Positions 47,296-59,494 of a stretch of 64,000 bases of DNA are shown piece after piece. Numbering within the stretch: the stretch's first letter is position 1; each line of letters begins with the position of its first letter. The notes under the pieces were generated by a model, which was given only the letters and a program-made list of their open reading frames with translations, made no database searches and was not told the origin of the DNA. Origin of the DNA: Streptomyces taklimakanensis (GTDB lineage Bacteria > Actinomycetota > Actinomycetes > Streptomycetales > Streptomycetaceae); NCBI RefSeq assembly GCF_009709575.1, contig NZ_WIXO01000001.1, forward strand, positions 1,674,001 to 1,738,000, given 5' to 3'. Position numbers and translations under genes: made by a program.

Positions 47296-48147
47296 ATGCG
47301 CAGCAGACAGTACGGTCCCGACCTGACCCCTCCCTGGAAGCGGAAACGGCCCGTGCCCGAGGTGCCCGCCGAACCGGACCTGGTGGTGGAGGAGGTCACC
47401 ACCGGTTTCTGCGGGGCCGTGGTCCGCTGCGAGAAGACCGCCCAGGGGGTCACCGTCACCCTGGAGGACCGCTTCGGCAGGCACCGCGTCTTCCCCATGG
47501 AGCCGCGCGGCTTCCTGTTGGAGGGGAAGGTCGTCACCCTGGTGCGGCCACGGGCGGCGGCGCCCGCCCCGTCCGCGCCCCGGCGCACGGCATCGGGGTC
47601 GATCGCCGTACCGGGTGCCCGCGCGCGAGTGGCGCGCGCGGGGCGCATCTACGTGGAAGGGCGCCACGACGCGGAGCTGGTGGAGAAGGTCTGGGGCGAC
47701 GACCTCCGGATCGAGGGCGTCGTCGTGGAGTACCTGGAGGGCGTCGACGACCTCCCCGCGATCGTGGAGGCCTTCGGCCCCACCCCGGACGCGCGGCTGG
47801 GAGTGCTGGTGGACCACCTGGTGCCCGGCTCCAAGGAGTCGCGGATCGCCGAGCGGGTGACCGACGAGAACGTGCTGGTCGTCGGGCATCCGTACGTGGA
47901 CGTCTGGCAGGCGGTGAAACCGTCCGCGCTGGGCATCGGCGCCTGGCCCGACGTCCCGCGCGGCCGGGACTGGAAGACGGGTGTGTGTCGGGCGCTGGGC
48001 TGGCCGGAGAACACCGGCGCGGCGTGGAAGCGGATCCTGGGGAGCGTGCGCGGCTACACGGACCTGGAACCGGAGCTGCTCGGACCGGTCGAACGGCTGA
48101 TCGACCACGTCACGGTGGGCGGCCCCACCGGACCCGTCGGCCCCTGA
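47296..48147 (+). CDS. DUF3097 protein
   Basis: 283 residues. Conserved actinobacterial protein of unknown function: YGPDLTPPWKRKRPVPEVPA at the N-terminus, IYVEGRHDAELVEKVWGDDLRIEGVVVEYLEGVDDLP and LLVDHLVPGSKESRIA-like segments. The second block resembles a Toprim-type fold (EGRHDAE...VDH), which would suit a nucleic-acid-linked role, but that is inference. ATG at 47296 lies 6 nt after CAGAAT (47284-47289). Confidence 0.88.
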   Translation: MRSRQYGPDLTPPWKRKRPVPEVPAEPDLVVEEVTTGFCGAVVRCEKTAQGVTVTLEDRFGRHRVFPMEPRGFLLEGKVVTLVRPRAAAPAPSAPRRTASGSIAVPGARARVARAGRIYVEGRHDAELVEKVWGDDLRIEGVVVEYLEGVDDLPAIVEAFGPTPDARLGVLVDHLVPGSKESRIAERVTDENVLVVGHPYVDVWQAVKPSALGIGAWPDVPRGRDWKTGVCRALGWPENTGAAWKRILGSVRGYTDLEPELLGPVERLIDHVTVGGPTGPVGP

Positions 48148-48207
48148 GCCCTTCGCGCCTTCGCGCCCTCCACCCGCCCGGGTACGGCACGCGGTGCCGG
48201 ACCGGAC

Positions 48208-48274
48208 GTGGCATCGGGCGTCGGACCGGGCGTGGCATCGGGCGTCGGACCGGGCGTGGCATCGGGCGTCGGAC
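48208..48274. repeat. 24-bp tandem repeat upstream of hemW
   Basis: About 2.8 copies of a 24-bp unit at 48208-48231, 48232-48255 and a partial copy 48256-48274. Copies are identical over the shared length. It ends about 33 bp before the hemW start. Likely slippage-derived and potentially variable between strains. Confidence 0.8.
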
Positions 48275-48306
48275 GGATGCCGGGCGGATGCCGGACAATG
48301 GGTCCC

Positions 48307-49539
48307 ATGCCTTCCGCACTGCCCGACGGCGAGCCCGTCCCCGCCGACGGGACGCTGCCCGCGTCCGCCCTGGCGGACGCCGCACGGCGTCCGCTCGGTT
48401 TCTACCTGCACGTTCCGTACTGCGCGACGCGCTGCGGCTACTGCGACTTCAACACCTACACCGCCACCGAGCTGCGCGGCTCGGGCGGTGCCCTCGCCTC
48501 CCGGGAGAACTACGCGGACGTCCTGGTCGAGGAGGTGCGGCTGGCCCGCAAGGTCCTCGGCGACGATCCGCGGCCGGTGGAGACGATCTTCGTCGGCGGC
48601 GGCACCCCGACCCTGCTGCCCGCCGCCGACCTGGGACGGATGCTGGCCGCGGTCCGCGAGGAGTTCGGACTGGCGGACGGCGCGGAGATCACCACGGAGG
48701 CCAATCCGGAGTCCGTCGACCCGGCGTACCTGACCGGGCTGCGCGAAGCCGGCTTCAACCGGGTCTCCTTCGGGATGCAGAGCGCCCGGCGGCACGTGCT
48801 GGCCGTCCTGGACCGCACCCACACCCCCGGCCGTCCCGAGGCGTGTGTGGCCGAGGCACGGGCGGCGGGCTTCGAGCACGTCAACCTGGACCTGATCTAC
48901 GGCACCCCGGGCGAGAGCGACGACGACTGGCGGGCCTCGCTGGACGCCGCGATCGGCGCCGGTCCCGACCACGTCTCGGCGTACGCGCTGATCGTGGAGG
49001 ACGGCACCCGGCTGGCCGCCCGCATCCGGCGCGGCGAGGTGCCGACGACGGACGACGACGTGCACGCCGACCGCTACCTGATCGCCGAGGAGAAGCTGTC
49101 GGCGGCCGGGTTCGACTGGTACGAGGTGTCCAACTGGGCGACCTCGAAGGCCGCCCGCTGCCGCCACAACGAGCTGTACTGGACCGGCGCCGACTGGTGG
49201 GGCGCGGGGCCGGGGGCGCACAGCCACGTCGGAGGCGTGCGCTGGTGGAACGCCAAGCACCCCGGCGCGTACGCCCAGGCCCTCGCCGAGGGGCGCTCGC
49301 CGGGGGCGGGCCGCGAGGTGCTGGACGCCGAGGACCGCCGCGTAGAGCGGATCCTGCTGGAGCTGCGGCTGGCGGACGGCGTCCCCCTGGACGTCCTCGC
49401 CCCGGCGGGGGCGCGGGCGGCCGAGCGTGCGCTGGCCGACGGTCTGCTGCGCCCAAAGGCGTACGGGCGGGGCCGCGCGGCGCTCACCCTGCGCGGCCGG
49501 CTGCTGGCCGACGCGGTGGTCCGCGACCTGGTGGACTAG
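48307..49539 (+). CDS. hemW: Radical SAM coproporphyrinogen-III-oxidase-like protein HemW
   Basis: 410 residues. Radical SAM enzyme with the [4Fe-4S] motif CATRCGYC (C39, C43, C46), the GGGTPTLLPAADL segment and a HemW-type C-terminal domain. HemW is a heme chaperone and not a true HemN, lacking the extra Cys that coproporphyrinogen dehydrogenases have. ATG at 48307 follows GACAAT (48294-48299) by 7 nt, which favours a leaderless message over the longer frame that reads through the tandem repeat. Confidence 0.93.
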   Translation: MPSALPDGEPVPADGTLPASALADAARRPLGFYLHVPYCATRCGYCDFNTYTATELRGSGGALASRENYADVLVEEVRLARKVLGDDPRPVETIFVGGGTPTLLPAADLGRMLAAVREEFGLADGAEITTEANPESVDPAYLTGLREAGFNRVSFGMQSARRHVLAVLDRTHTPGRPEACVAEARAAGFEHVNLDLIYGTPGESDDDWRASLDAAIGAGPDHVSAYALIVEDGTRLAARIRRGEVPTTDDDVHADRYLIAEEKLSAAGFDWYEVSNWATSKAARCRHNELYWTGADWWGAGPGAHSHVGGVRWWNAKHPGAYAQALAEGRSPGAGREVLDAEDRRVERILLELRLADGVPLDVLAPAGARAAERALADGLLRPKAYGRGRAALTLRGRLLADAVVRDLVD

Positions 49540-49689
49540 CCGGGCGGCGGGCGCGCCGTCCCGCTCGCGAGCGCGGGCGCGCCGGACGCGGAACCACCAC
49601 GGCGCCCTCCCGACGGGCCCGGGGAACAGCGAGTCCCGCGCCGTCCGACGGCCGTTTGACGACGCCCCCGGCAACCGGGACCAGGGGAC

Positions 49690-49727
49690 ACGGGGGTGGG
49701 GCGGCCCGCGGGCCGCCCCACCCCCGT
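49690..49727. terminator. 38-bp perfect palindrome between hemW and fadD
   Basis: 19-bp arms with no loop, located between convergent stop codons (49539 and 49738). Suitable as a bidirectional terminator; in RNA the centre would open to a small loop. Confidence 0.8.
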
Positions 49728-49737
49728 CGGGCCGGCC

Positions 49738-51627
<1,890 letters not shown>

Positions 51628-51796
51628 AACATCCTCCGGGGCCCGCGACGGTGCAGGGGGTGGCTCAAGGCCCGGTGTACCGCGAGTGTCGGGGTGGCGA
51701 GTGGTCTTTTGCGGTGCGTGTCGGTACCTGATGCGTGGTGCCCGGTTCCGCCGCCAGGAGGGTGCGTACCTGTGCGTACCGGGTTGTGCGTATCGG

Positions 51797-51812
51797 GTGA
51801 CTCGCGAGTAAC
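51797..51812. promoter_or_regulatory. Near-palindromic operator upstream of fadD
   Basis: GTGACTCGCGAGTAAC is a 16-bp inverted repeat with one mismatched pair (perfect ACTCGCGAGT core). The TTACT-N4-AGTAA layout is seen in sites of TetR-family regulators of fatty acid metabolism, so an acyl-CoA-responsive repressor is a plausible partner. Confidence 0.5.
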
Positions 51813-52011
51813 AACCGAGCGGACGATCAGGGTAGGCCGGAACGCCCCACCGTGAAAGGGCTTGCGCACCGCTTCCGTCAAGCCGTGACCTCCGCGAGAC
51901 ATGTCCCACACGACCGGCTCACCGCCCGGCGGGCCGTTCGGGACCGCGTCCGGCACCCCCTCGGCGCTCCCGCGGCGCCCCGCGGTGCTTCCACGAGGGC
52001 CGCACGCGCGT

Positions 52012-52047
52012 GAGGGCGCCCGCCCCGGGAAGGGGGCGGGCGCCCTC
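52012..52047 (-). terminator. lepA terminator hairpin
   Basis: Perfect 15-bp stem (52012-52026 with 52033-52047), 6-nt loop, 21 nt beyond the lepA stop. Confidence 0.85.
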
Positions 52048-52068
52048 GGCGACCCGTCGGGCGCCGGG

Positions 52069-53952
<1,884 letters not shown>

Positions 53953-54028
53953 GCAGGGTCCTGTCGGGTCATGGCTCGGGTTCGATACGTCTCCCCCATC
54001 GTCCCACGAGTGGCGGTTCCGGTCCGGT

Positions 54029-54058
54029 TTGGGAGGCCGAGAGGCCTGCTGGTAGCCT
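54029..54058 (+). promoter_or_regulatory. Probable rpsT promoter
   Basis: TTGGGA (54029-54034) and TAGCCT (54053-54058) are spaced by 18 nt, giving a 5' leader of about 110 nt before rpsT. The -10 box fits the streptomycete TAGNNT form. Confidence 0.5.
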
Positions 54059-54174
54059 GACCGACTGTGCCTCATGCCCTCTCGCGGGCGGTCCGGCGCG
54101 CGGAGCGCGGCGGGAGCCGATGAGGGGACACCGAGCACGGAATCACACTCCGACCCATTCGAGAAGGCTCTTTC

Positions 54175-54441
54175 GTGGCGAACATCAAGTCCCAGATCAA
54201 GCGGATCAAGACCAACGAGAAGGCCCGCCAGCGCAACAAGGCGGTCAAGTCCGAGCTGAAGACCGCGATCCGTCGCACCCGTGAGGCCGTCGCCGCGGGC
54301 GACGTCGAGAAGGCCGTCGAGGCCGCGCGCGTCGCGAACCGGAAGCTGGACAAGGCCGCCAGCAAGGGCGTGATCCACAAGAACCAGGCCGCCAACAAGA
54401 AGTCGGCGCTGGCCCAGAAGGTCTCCGCTCTCCAGGGTTGA
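54175..54441 (+). CDS. rpsT: 30S ribosomal protein S20
   Basis: 88 residues. Basic helical protein that binds 16S r[23 protein letters not shown] and the C-terminal [19 protein letters not shown] are diagnostic. GTG start with GAGAAGG 7-8 nt upstream. Adjacent to lepA (divergent) and holA (convergent), as in other actinobacteria. Confidence 0.97.
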   Translation: MANIKSQIKRIKTNEKARQRNKAVKSELKTAIRRTREAVAAGDVEKAVEAARVANRKLDKAASKGVIHKNQAANKKSALAQKVSALQG

Positions 54442-54602
54442 TCCCTCAAGGGGCCGCCACCGAGCGGCCCGCTCCGGTGCCGAGTCGGACCACAGCGGAC
54501 CCTCTCACCGCTCCGTACCGGCACCACCGCGCCGCACGCGGCCTGCGTTCGCCACGCGGGTGCGGCGCACCGAGAAGTACCGGGCCGAGAGCCTGAAGCG
54601 AC

Positions 54603-54630
54603 CGCCCGCCGTGATCCCCCACGGCGGGCG
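54603..54630. terminator. Hairpin between rpsT and holA
   Basis: 11-bp stem (54603-54613 with 54620-54630), 6-nt loop, followed by TTTCG on the plus strand. It lies between convergent genes and may terminate both. A weaker stem of 7 bp lies closer to rpsT at 54451-54470. Confidence 0.6.
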
Positions 54631-54712
54631 TTTCGCGTTGCCGCGGGCGTTCGGCGGCACGTTCGGACCGCTCGGGGCCCGGACCGCCGCGAACCGGCCG
54701 CCCGAGCCGGCC

Positions 54713-55705
54713 TCAGCGGGAACGGGCCGCGCGGGCGACGACCATCACGGCCTTCTCCAGGGCGTACTCCGGATCGTCACCGCCACCCTTGACCGCCGCG
54801 TCGGCCTCCGCGACGGCGCGCAGCGCCACCGACACACCGTCGGCCGACCAGCCGCGCGCCTGCTGACGCACCCGGTCGACCTTCCACGGCGGCATGCCCA
54901 GCTCGCGGGCCAGATCGCCCGGCCGCATCCCGCGCGGGGGCGACAGCAGCTTGCCGACGCCCCGTACCCCCTGGGCCAGGGCGCTGGTGACCAGCACCGG
55001 CGCCACTCCCGTGGACAGGGACCAGCGCAGCGCCTCCAGTGCCTCCGGCAACCGGCCCTCCACCGCGCGATCGGCGATGGTGAAGCTGGACGCCTCGGCC
55101 CGGCCGCTGTAGTAGCGGGCGACGACGGCCTCGTCGATGGTCCCCTCGACATCGGCGGTGAGCTGGCTGCACGCACTGGCCAACTCGCGCAGATCGCTGC
55201 CGAGGATCTCCACCAGGGCCTGGCACGCCTCGGGAGTGGCCGAACGCCCCACGGCACGGAACTCGGCCCTCACGAACGCCTGCCGGTCGGCGGGCTTGGT
55301 CATCTTCGGGCAGGCCACCTCGCGGGCCCCCGCCTTGCGGGCCGCGTCCAGCAGCCCCTTGCCCTTGGCGCCGCCCGCGTGCACCAGCACCAGGGTGATC
55401 TCCTCGGCCGGGGACGCCAGATAGGCCTTGACGTCCTTGACCGTGTCCGCCGCCACATCCTGCGCGTCCCGCACGACCACGACCTTCCGCTCGGCGAACA
55501 GCGAGGGACTGGTCAACTCGGCGAGCGTGCCCGGCCGCAGGTCGGCGGGGGCCAGTTCGCGCACGTCGGTGTCGGCGTCGGCGGCCCTGGCGGCGTCGAC
55601 CACCTCGCGCACGGCACGATCGAGCAGCAGCCCCTCCTGGCCCACGGCGAGCGTGACGGGGGCGAGGGGATCGTCGGTCGAGGACTTCCTGGTTTTTCCG
55701 GCCAT
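54713..55705 (-). CDS. holA: DNA polymerase III subunit delta
   Basis: 330 residues. Clamp-loader delta subunit. Family features: LAVGQEGLLLDRAVREVV at the N-terminus, LTSPSLFAERKVVVVRDA, LVLVHAGGAKGKGLLDAARK, and DLARELGMPPWKVDRVRQQARGW near the C-terminus. ATG at 55705 begins AGKTRKSS. The long upstream extension of the frame is non-coding. Convergent with rpsT. Confidence 0.94.
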   Translation of the reverse strand: MAGKTRKSSTDDPLAPVTLAVGQEGLLLDRAVREVVDAARAADADTDVRELAPADLRPGTLAELTSPSLFAERKVVVVRDAQDVAADTVKDVKAYLASPAEEITLVLVHAGGAKGKGLLDAARKAGAREVACPKMTKPADRQAFVRAEFRAVGRSATPEACQALVEILGSDLRELASACSQLTADVEGTIDEAVVARYYSGRAEASSFTIADRAVEGRLPEALEALRWSLSTGVAPVLVTSALAQGVRGVGKLLSPPRGMRPGDLARELGMPPWKVDRVRQQARGWSADGVSVALRAVAEADAAVKGGGDDPEYALEKAVMVVARAARSR

Positions 55706-55797
55706 CGCGGACCAGCATCCCATGAGCCTCCGACAGCGCGCCCCACCCCGAGGGCCCGCTCCGGAACCGAACGGGCGCTGTCGCACAATGGTGTGCC

Positions 55798-56046
55798 GTG
55801 ACCGAAGCACGACGACACATCCTGGTGCTCCCCGACCGCGACGCCGCCGACGAGGTCGCCGAGGAGGCGACCGACCGCCTCGGGCTGCCCGAGGCGCCAC
55901 GCCCGATCCGGGAGGCCCTGGCGGGCGAGGACGACGCGGAGGACGCCCAGTGGCTGGTCGTGGTCGAGGACCCGGCGGGCACCTACGACACGGCCGTGCT
56001 GGAGGCGCTCGTCGAGGAGCACGACGGCTGGCTGGAACGCGACTGA
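55798..56046 (+). CDS. Small acidic conserved protein, function unknown
   Basis: 82 residues, rich in Asp/Glu (RHILVLPDRDAADEVAEEATDRLGLP...EEHDGWLERD). No recognised domain; similar short acidic proteins sit beside holA in streptomycetes. GTG at 55798 follows CACAAT (55784-55789) by 8 nt, consistent with a leaderless mRNA. Confidence 0.72.
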   Translation: MTEARRHILVLPDRDAADEVAEEATDRLGLPEAPRPIREALAGEDDAEDAQWLVVVEDPAGTYDTAVLEALVEEHDGWLERD

Positions 56047-56082
56047 GACCGTCCGCCCCCGGCGGAACGGGCCCTCGACGCC

Positions 56083-56610
56083 TCATCTCCCGACGACGGC
56101 GCGCAGCATCCGGAGCTGACCGATCTCGGCGGCGTTCTTCATCAGTTCGGCGTTCACCCAGGCCGCCGTGTCGGCGACCGAGTACCCGGAGCCGTCCGGC
56201 CACGGGAACGGGGCGGCGGCGTCCAGATCGGCCTCGGTGAGCCCCTCCAGCACCTCCAGCCAGTCGGAGCGCAGACCGCGCAGCCGGTCGACGGCGGCCT
56301 TCCCCCCGCCCGGCCAGGTGATCTCCGTCCGCGCCGGTGGCGTCCGCCCCCGCACGTGGTCGACGGCCGTGCTCCACCACCAGCCGATGTGCCAACTCAG
56401 CCAGGCGACCGTGGGGACCGGGACGGGATCGGGCTCGGTCTCCGCCCAGTCCGGCACCCACCTGCCGTCGGCGGCCGGACGCACCGTCCAACAGCGGGAC
56501 GCGGGCTCCCAGAGGAAGTCGTCGGGCTCCAGGCGCTCCAGGTGGTACTCGAACAACGCCCAGGTCAGGTCGAACTGTCGGCGCAGCAGATCACGTCGGG
56601 ATGCGGTCAC
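56083..56610 (-). CDS. DinB-family protein
   Basis: 175 residues. Four-helix DinB/YfiT-like fold with the potential metal-binding His triad (EYHLERLEPDDFLWEP, LSWHIGWWWSTAVDHVRG). Bacterial DinB-like proteins include thiol transferases such as mycothiol-dependent enzymes; the specific reaction is not clear here. GTG at 56610. Confidence 0.85.
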   Translation of the reverse strand: MTASRRDLLRRQFDLTWALFEYHLERLEPDDFLWEPASRCWTVRPAADGRWVPDWAETEPDPVPVPTVAWLSWHIGWWWSTAVDHVRGRTPPARTEITWPGGGKAAVDRLRGLRSDWLEVLEGLTEADLDAAAPFPWPDGSGYSVADTAAWVNAELMKNAAEIGQLRMLRAVVGR

Positions 56611-56805
56611 CGTTCGACCCTGACACACCGCCGCTCGCACGGGGAAACGGTTTGTCGGGCGGTGAAGCCCGGCCGGGGCCTGGCTCACCCCCCGGATGAA
56701 CCCTCGGTGAAGCCTTCGGGCAAGGTGGTGTCTCCGGCGACCGGTGGACGTACATTCCCCACACCCCCACGTCCCGACCGGCTCGCCCAGGAGTGAGGTT
56801 GCCCC

Positions 56806-58326
56806 GTGGAGTGGCTGTCCACCGAAACCGTCCTCGGTGCCCTCGGCATCGCCGTGACCATCGCCGTCGTGGCCTACGACCGGCTCCGTCCCGGGCGGCG
56901 CCTCATCGGCTACCGGGTCCAGATGGACACCGCGATCGGCGCGGAGACCCGCCAGAGCCAGACCGGCGCCAGGCTCGGACTGTTCGGCGACGACCGGGAG
57001 CTGACCGACGCGACACTGGTGCTGCTGCGCATCGAGAACGACGGCGTCAAGGACATCGGCCAGGCCGCCTTCGAAGCGCCACTGTGCGCGGTGTTCGAGG
57101 GCCGCCGAGTGCTGGGGGTCGCCGTCACCGATCCCAACCCGCGCGGGTTGATGGAGCGCCTGACCCCCGACAACGGCCTGCGGTACGAGGGCAACCGGGT
57201 CCGCGTCCCTCCCCTGCCGCTGAACACCGGGGACCACTTCAAGCTGCTGGTCCTGCTCACCGGTGGCCCGGTGGGCGGCGGGGTCCACCTGGAGGGGACC
57301 GTCAACGAGGGTCGGATCAGGTCCAACCGCCAAAGCCGCGGCGGTCCCCGCACCATCTACCTCGGGTTGACGGCGTTCCTCGTCCTCATCGGCGGCATCG
57401 CCATCGGCACCCGGCTGGAGGGCACGCCGCCCCCGCTGGAGTGCGCCCGCGGCGAACTCACCGTCCTGGGATCCACCGCCTTCGCCCCGGTGATGGAGGA
57501 GATCTCCGCGGCGTACGCGGCGGACTGCGCGGGCGCGAAGATCACCGTGGAGGCCGGAAGCAGCGCGGACGGCACCCGCGAACTCGACGCGCTCGGCCGT
57601 GCCTCGGACGGCGGCGCTCCCGCCGCCATCGCGATGTCGGACGGCGTCGAACCGGACAACCGCCCGGAACTCCGCGGCCAACCCGTCGCCGTCACCCTGT
57701 TCGCGGTGGTGGTCGACGAGGACACCGGCGTGGAGGACCTCTCCCCGGCCGACCTGCGGCGCCTCTACTCCGGCGAGATCGACAACTGGTCGCGGCTCGG
57801 TGGTGCGGACCTGCCGGTCAGCCTCGTCAGCCGCCGCTCGGACTCCGGCACCCGCGGCGCCTTCCAGAAGCGGATACTCGGTGACCACGAGCCCGCCTCC
57901 TCGTCCTCCGACTGCCGGCACAAGGACGACGCCGACGCCCCGGTGCTGCGCTGCGAGCGCGGCAGCACCGAGCAGGTCCTGGAGGCCGTCGGCACCGTGC
58001 CCGGGGCGATCGGGTACGCCGAGTTCCAGGCGGCCGCCGAGGCCGAGAACGTCACCGTCCTGCGGCTCGACGGGGTCGCGGCCGACGTGGACGCGATCGG
58101 CCCGGTACCGGAGTCGGGGAACACGGACGGGTCGGGCGAGGGCCGCGGCGCGTACCCCTTCTGGGAGGTGGAGTACGCCTACACCTACACCCAGCCCCCC
58201 GCCGACTCCCTGACCTCCAAGTTCCTGGACTACCTGGGCGGCGGCACCGCGCAGAACGTCCTGCGCACCCACGGCCACCTGCCCTGCTCCGCGCCCGGAA
58301 ACCAGTCGCTGTGTCAGAGAATGTGA
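56806..58326 (+). CDS. Membrane-anchored PstS-like phosphate-binding protein
   Basis: 506 residues. Residues 8-25 form a first membrane helix. A cytoplasmic or periplasmic beta-rich domain of about 150 residues follows, then a second helix (184-201), then a C-terminal PstS-type substrate-binding domain (about 213-506): ECARGELTVLGSTAFAPVMEEI, EAGSSADGTRELDALGRASDGG, LRRLYSGEIDNWSRLGG, SRRSDSGTRGAFQKRIL, and VPGAIGYAEFQ. Classic PstS is a lipoprotein, and here the binding domain is fixed to the membrane behind an extra domain, so a sensor or scavenger role is possible. No pst genes are adjacent. The GTG at 56806 was chosen. I infer topology from hydrophobicity only. Confidence 0.78.
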   Translation: MEWLSTETVLGALGIAVTIAVVAYDRLRPGRRLIGYRVQMDTAIGAETRQSQTGARLGLFGDDRELTDATLVLLRIENDGVKDIGQAAFEAPLCAVFEGRRVLGVAVTDPNPRGLMERLTPDNGLRYEGNRVRVPPLPLNTGDHFKLLVLLTGGPVGGGVHLEGTVNEGRIRSNRQSRGGPRTIYLGLTAFLVLIGGIAIGTRLEGTPPPLECARGELTVLGSTAFAPVMEEISAAYAADCAGAKITVEAGSSADGTRELDALGRASDGGAPAAIAMSDGVEPDNRPELRGQPVAVTLFAVVVDEDTGVEDLSPADLRRLYSGEIDNWSRLGGADLPVSLVSRRSDSGTRGAFQKRILGDHEPASSSSDCRHKDDADAPVLRCERGSTEQVLEAVGTVPGAIGYAEFQAAAEAENVTVLRLDGVAADVDAIGPVPESGNTDGSGEGRGAYPFWEVEYAYTYTQPPADSLTSKFLDYLGGGTAQNVLRTHGHLPCSAPGNQSLCQRM

Positions 58327-58585
58327 CGAGACGACACTTCACCGGTAACGGTGAACTCCGGCCCCGGAAGCGGTTTTTCCACGGAACGGGGCACCCGGCC
58401 ACCGTCCCACCGAGTTGGACCGGGTGTGGGGGAGAACGACACGGTCGGACGCCCGGCGCCCGGGGCGGCACCACGAGGCCCCGGGCGGGCCCGTCGTGTC
58501 CACACCCTCACCCGCGTTCCCCGGTCCCCGTCGCGGTCGGTGCCCCCGCCCGCGCCCGTCCCCAACGGCTCCGAAAGGCGCTCCC

Positions 58586-59374
58586 ATGTCCACCCGGCCC
58601 ACCCGTCCGCTCGCCCTCCTGCTGACCGTCGTCGCCCTGGGCGCGCTGTCCGGCTGCGGAGGCTCCGGCGACTCCGGCAGCACCGACGGCACCGCGCGCG
58701 ACCGGCCCGCTCCCACCCACACCCTGGCCGGTGGACGGGCTCCGACGTCGTCCCCGGACCCGTCGGCGTCCGCCGGGGACGGAAAGACCGGACGACTGCC
58801 GGGCCTCGGCCCGAAGACCCTGGCCCGGGTGCCCGACGACGCCCACCAGGTGGTGGTGGTGACCGGCGAGCACCGGGACTCCCCGCGCTCCACCGTCGTC
58901 CTCCACGAGCGTGCCGACGACGGCTGGCGGGCCGGTGAGCGGTGGCCCGCGCACAACGCCCTGCGCGGCTGGACCGACGACCACCGGCTCGGTGATCTGC
59001 GCTCGCCGATCGGGGTGTTCACCCTCTCCGACGCCGGGGGCCTGCTCCCCGACCCGGGCACCGAACTCCCGTACCACCGCTCCGGCGGCTTCACCATCGA
59101 CGGCACCGGGTTCGAGGGCGAGCCGCTGGAGGGTTCCTTCGACTACGTGGTGGCCATCGACTACAACCGCGAGACGGGCGTCTCCCCGTTGGACTGGACC
59201 CGGCCCATGGGCGACTCGAAGGGCGGCGGCATCTGGTTCCACGTCGACCACGACGGACCGACGAAGGGGTGTGTCACCCTCTCCGAGCCGCACATGAAGG
59301 CCCTGCTGCGCGCGCTGGAACCGGAGTCGAACCCGGTCGTCGTCATGGGAGACGCCGCCTCTCTCGCCCGCTGA
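58586..59374 (+). CDS. L,D-transpeptidase (YkuD) lipoprotein
   Basis: 262 residues. Lipobox LGALSGC near residue 22 followed by a Ser/Pro/Thr-rich linker (about 25-70), then a YkuD domain with GIWFHVDHDGPTKGC: His near 219/222 and catalytic Cys near 229. It would crosslink or modify peptidoglycan, or anchor proteins. ATG at 58586 has GAAAGG about 7-8 nt upstream. It is 259 bp after the PstS-like gene on the same strand; no common operon is evident. Confidence 0.9.
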   Translation: MSTRPTRPLALLLTVVALGALSGCGGSGDSGSTDGTARDRPAPTHTLAGGRAPTSSPDPSASAGDGKTGRLPGLGPKTLARVPDDAHQVVVVTGEHRDSPRSTVVLHERADDGWRAGERWPAHNALRGWTDDHRLGDLRSPIGVFTLSDAGGLLPDPGTELPYHRSGGFTIDGTGFEGEPLEGSFDYVVAIDYNRETGVSPLDWTRPMGDSKGGGIWFHVDHDGPTKGCVTLSEPHMKALLRALEPESNPVVVMGDAASLAR

Positions 59375-59494
59375 CCCGACCGGCGCGCCGGTCGGACGGA
59401 GCCCGCACGGGCGGACCGACACGGAGGACGCCGGGCTCGTGCGGCTTTCCGGGGCCGAAGGGCCACCGGCCCGGGCCCCGGGCGGGACAGGACC

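Larger units (their letters stand above)
51628..52068. other. Intergenic region between fadD and lepA
   Basis: 441 bp without a gene. It holds the fadD upstream region with a near-palindrome at 51797-51812 and three GTGCGTAYC-like repeats (51762-51770, 51772-51780, 51786-51792, the last partial), and the lepA terminator at its right end. No open frame has clear coding character. Confidence 0.55.

Noticed and set aside
48208..48306. The tandem repeat before hemW as a CRISPR array or as extra coding sequence
   Set aside because: Repeats are direct and contiguous with no spacers, so it is not CRISPR. Reading it as an N-terminal extension would pass the GACAAT promoter hexamer and add only a Gly/Val repeat.
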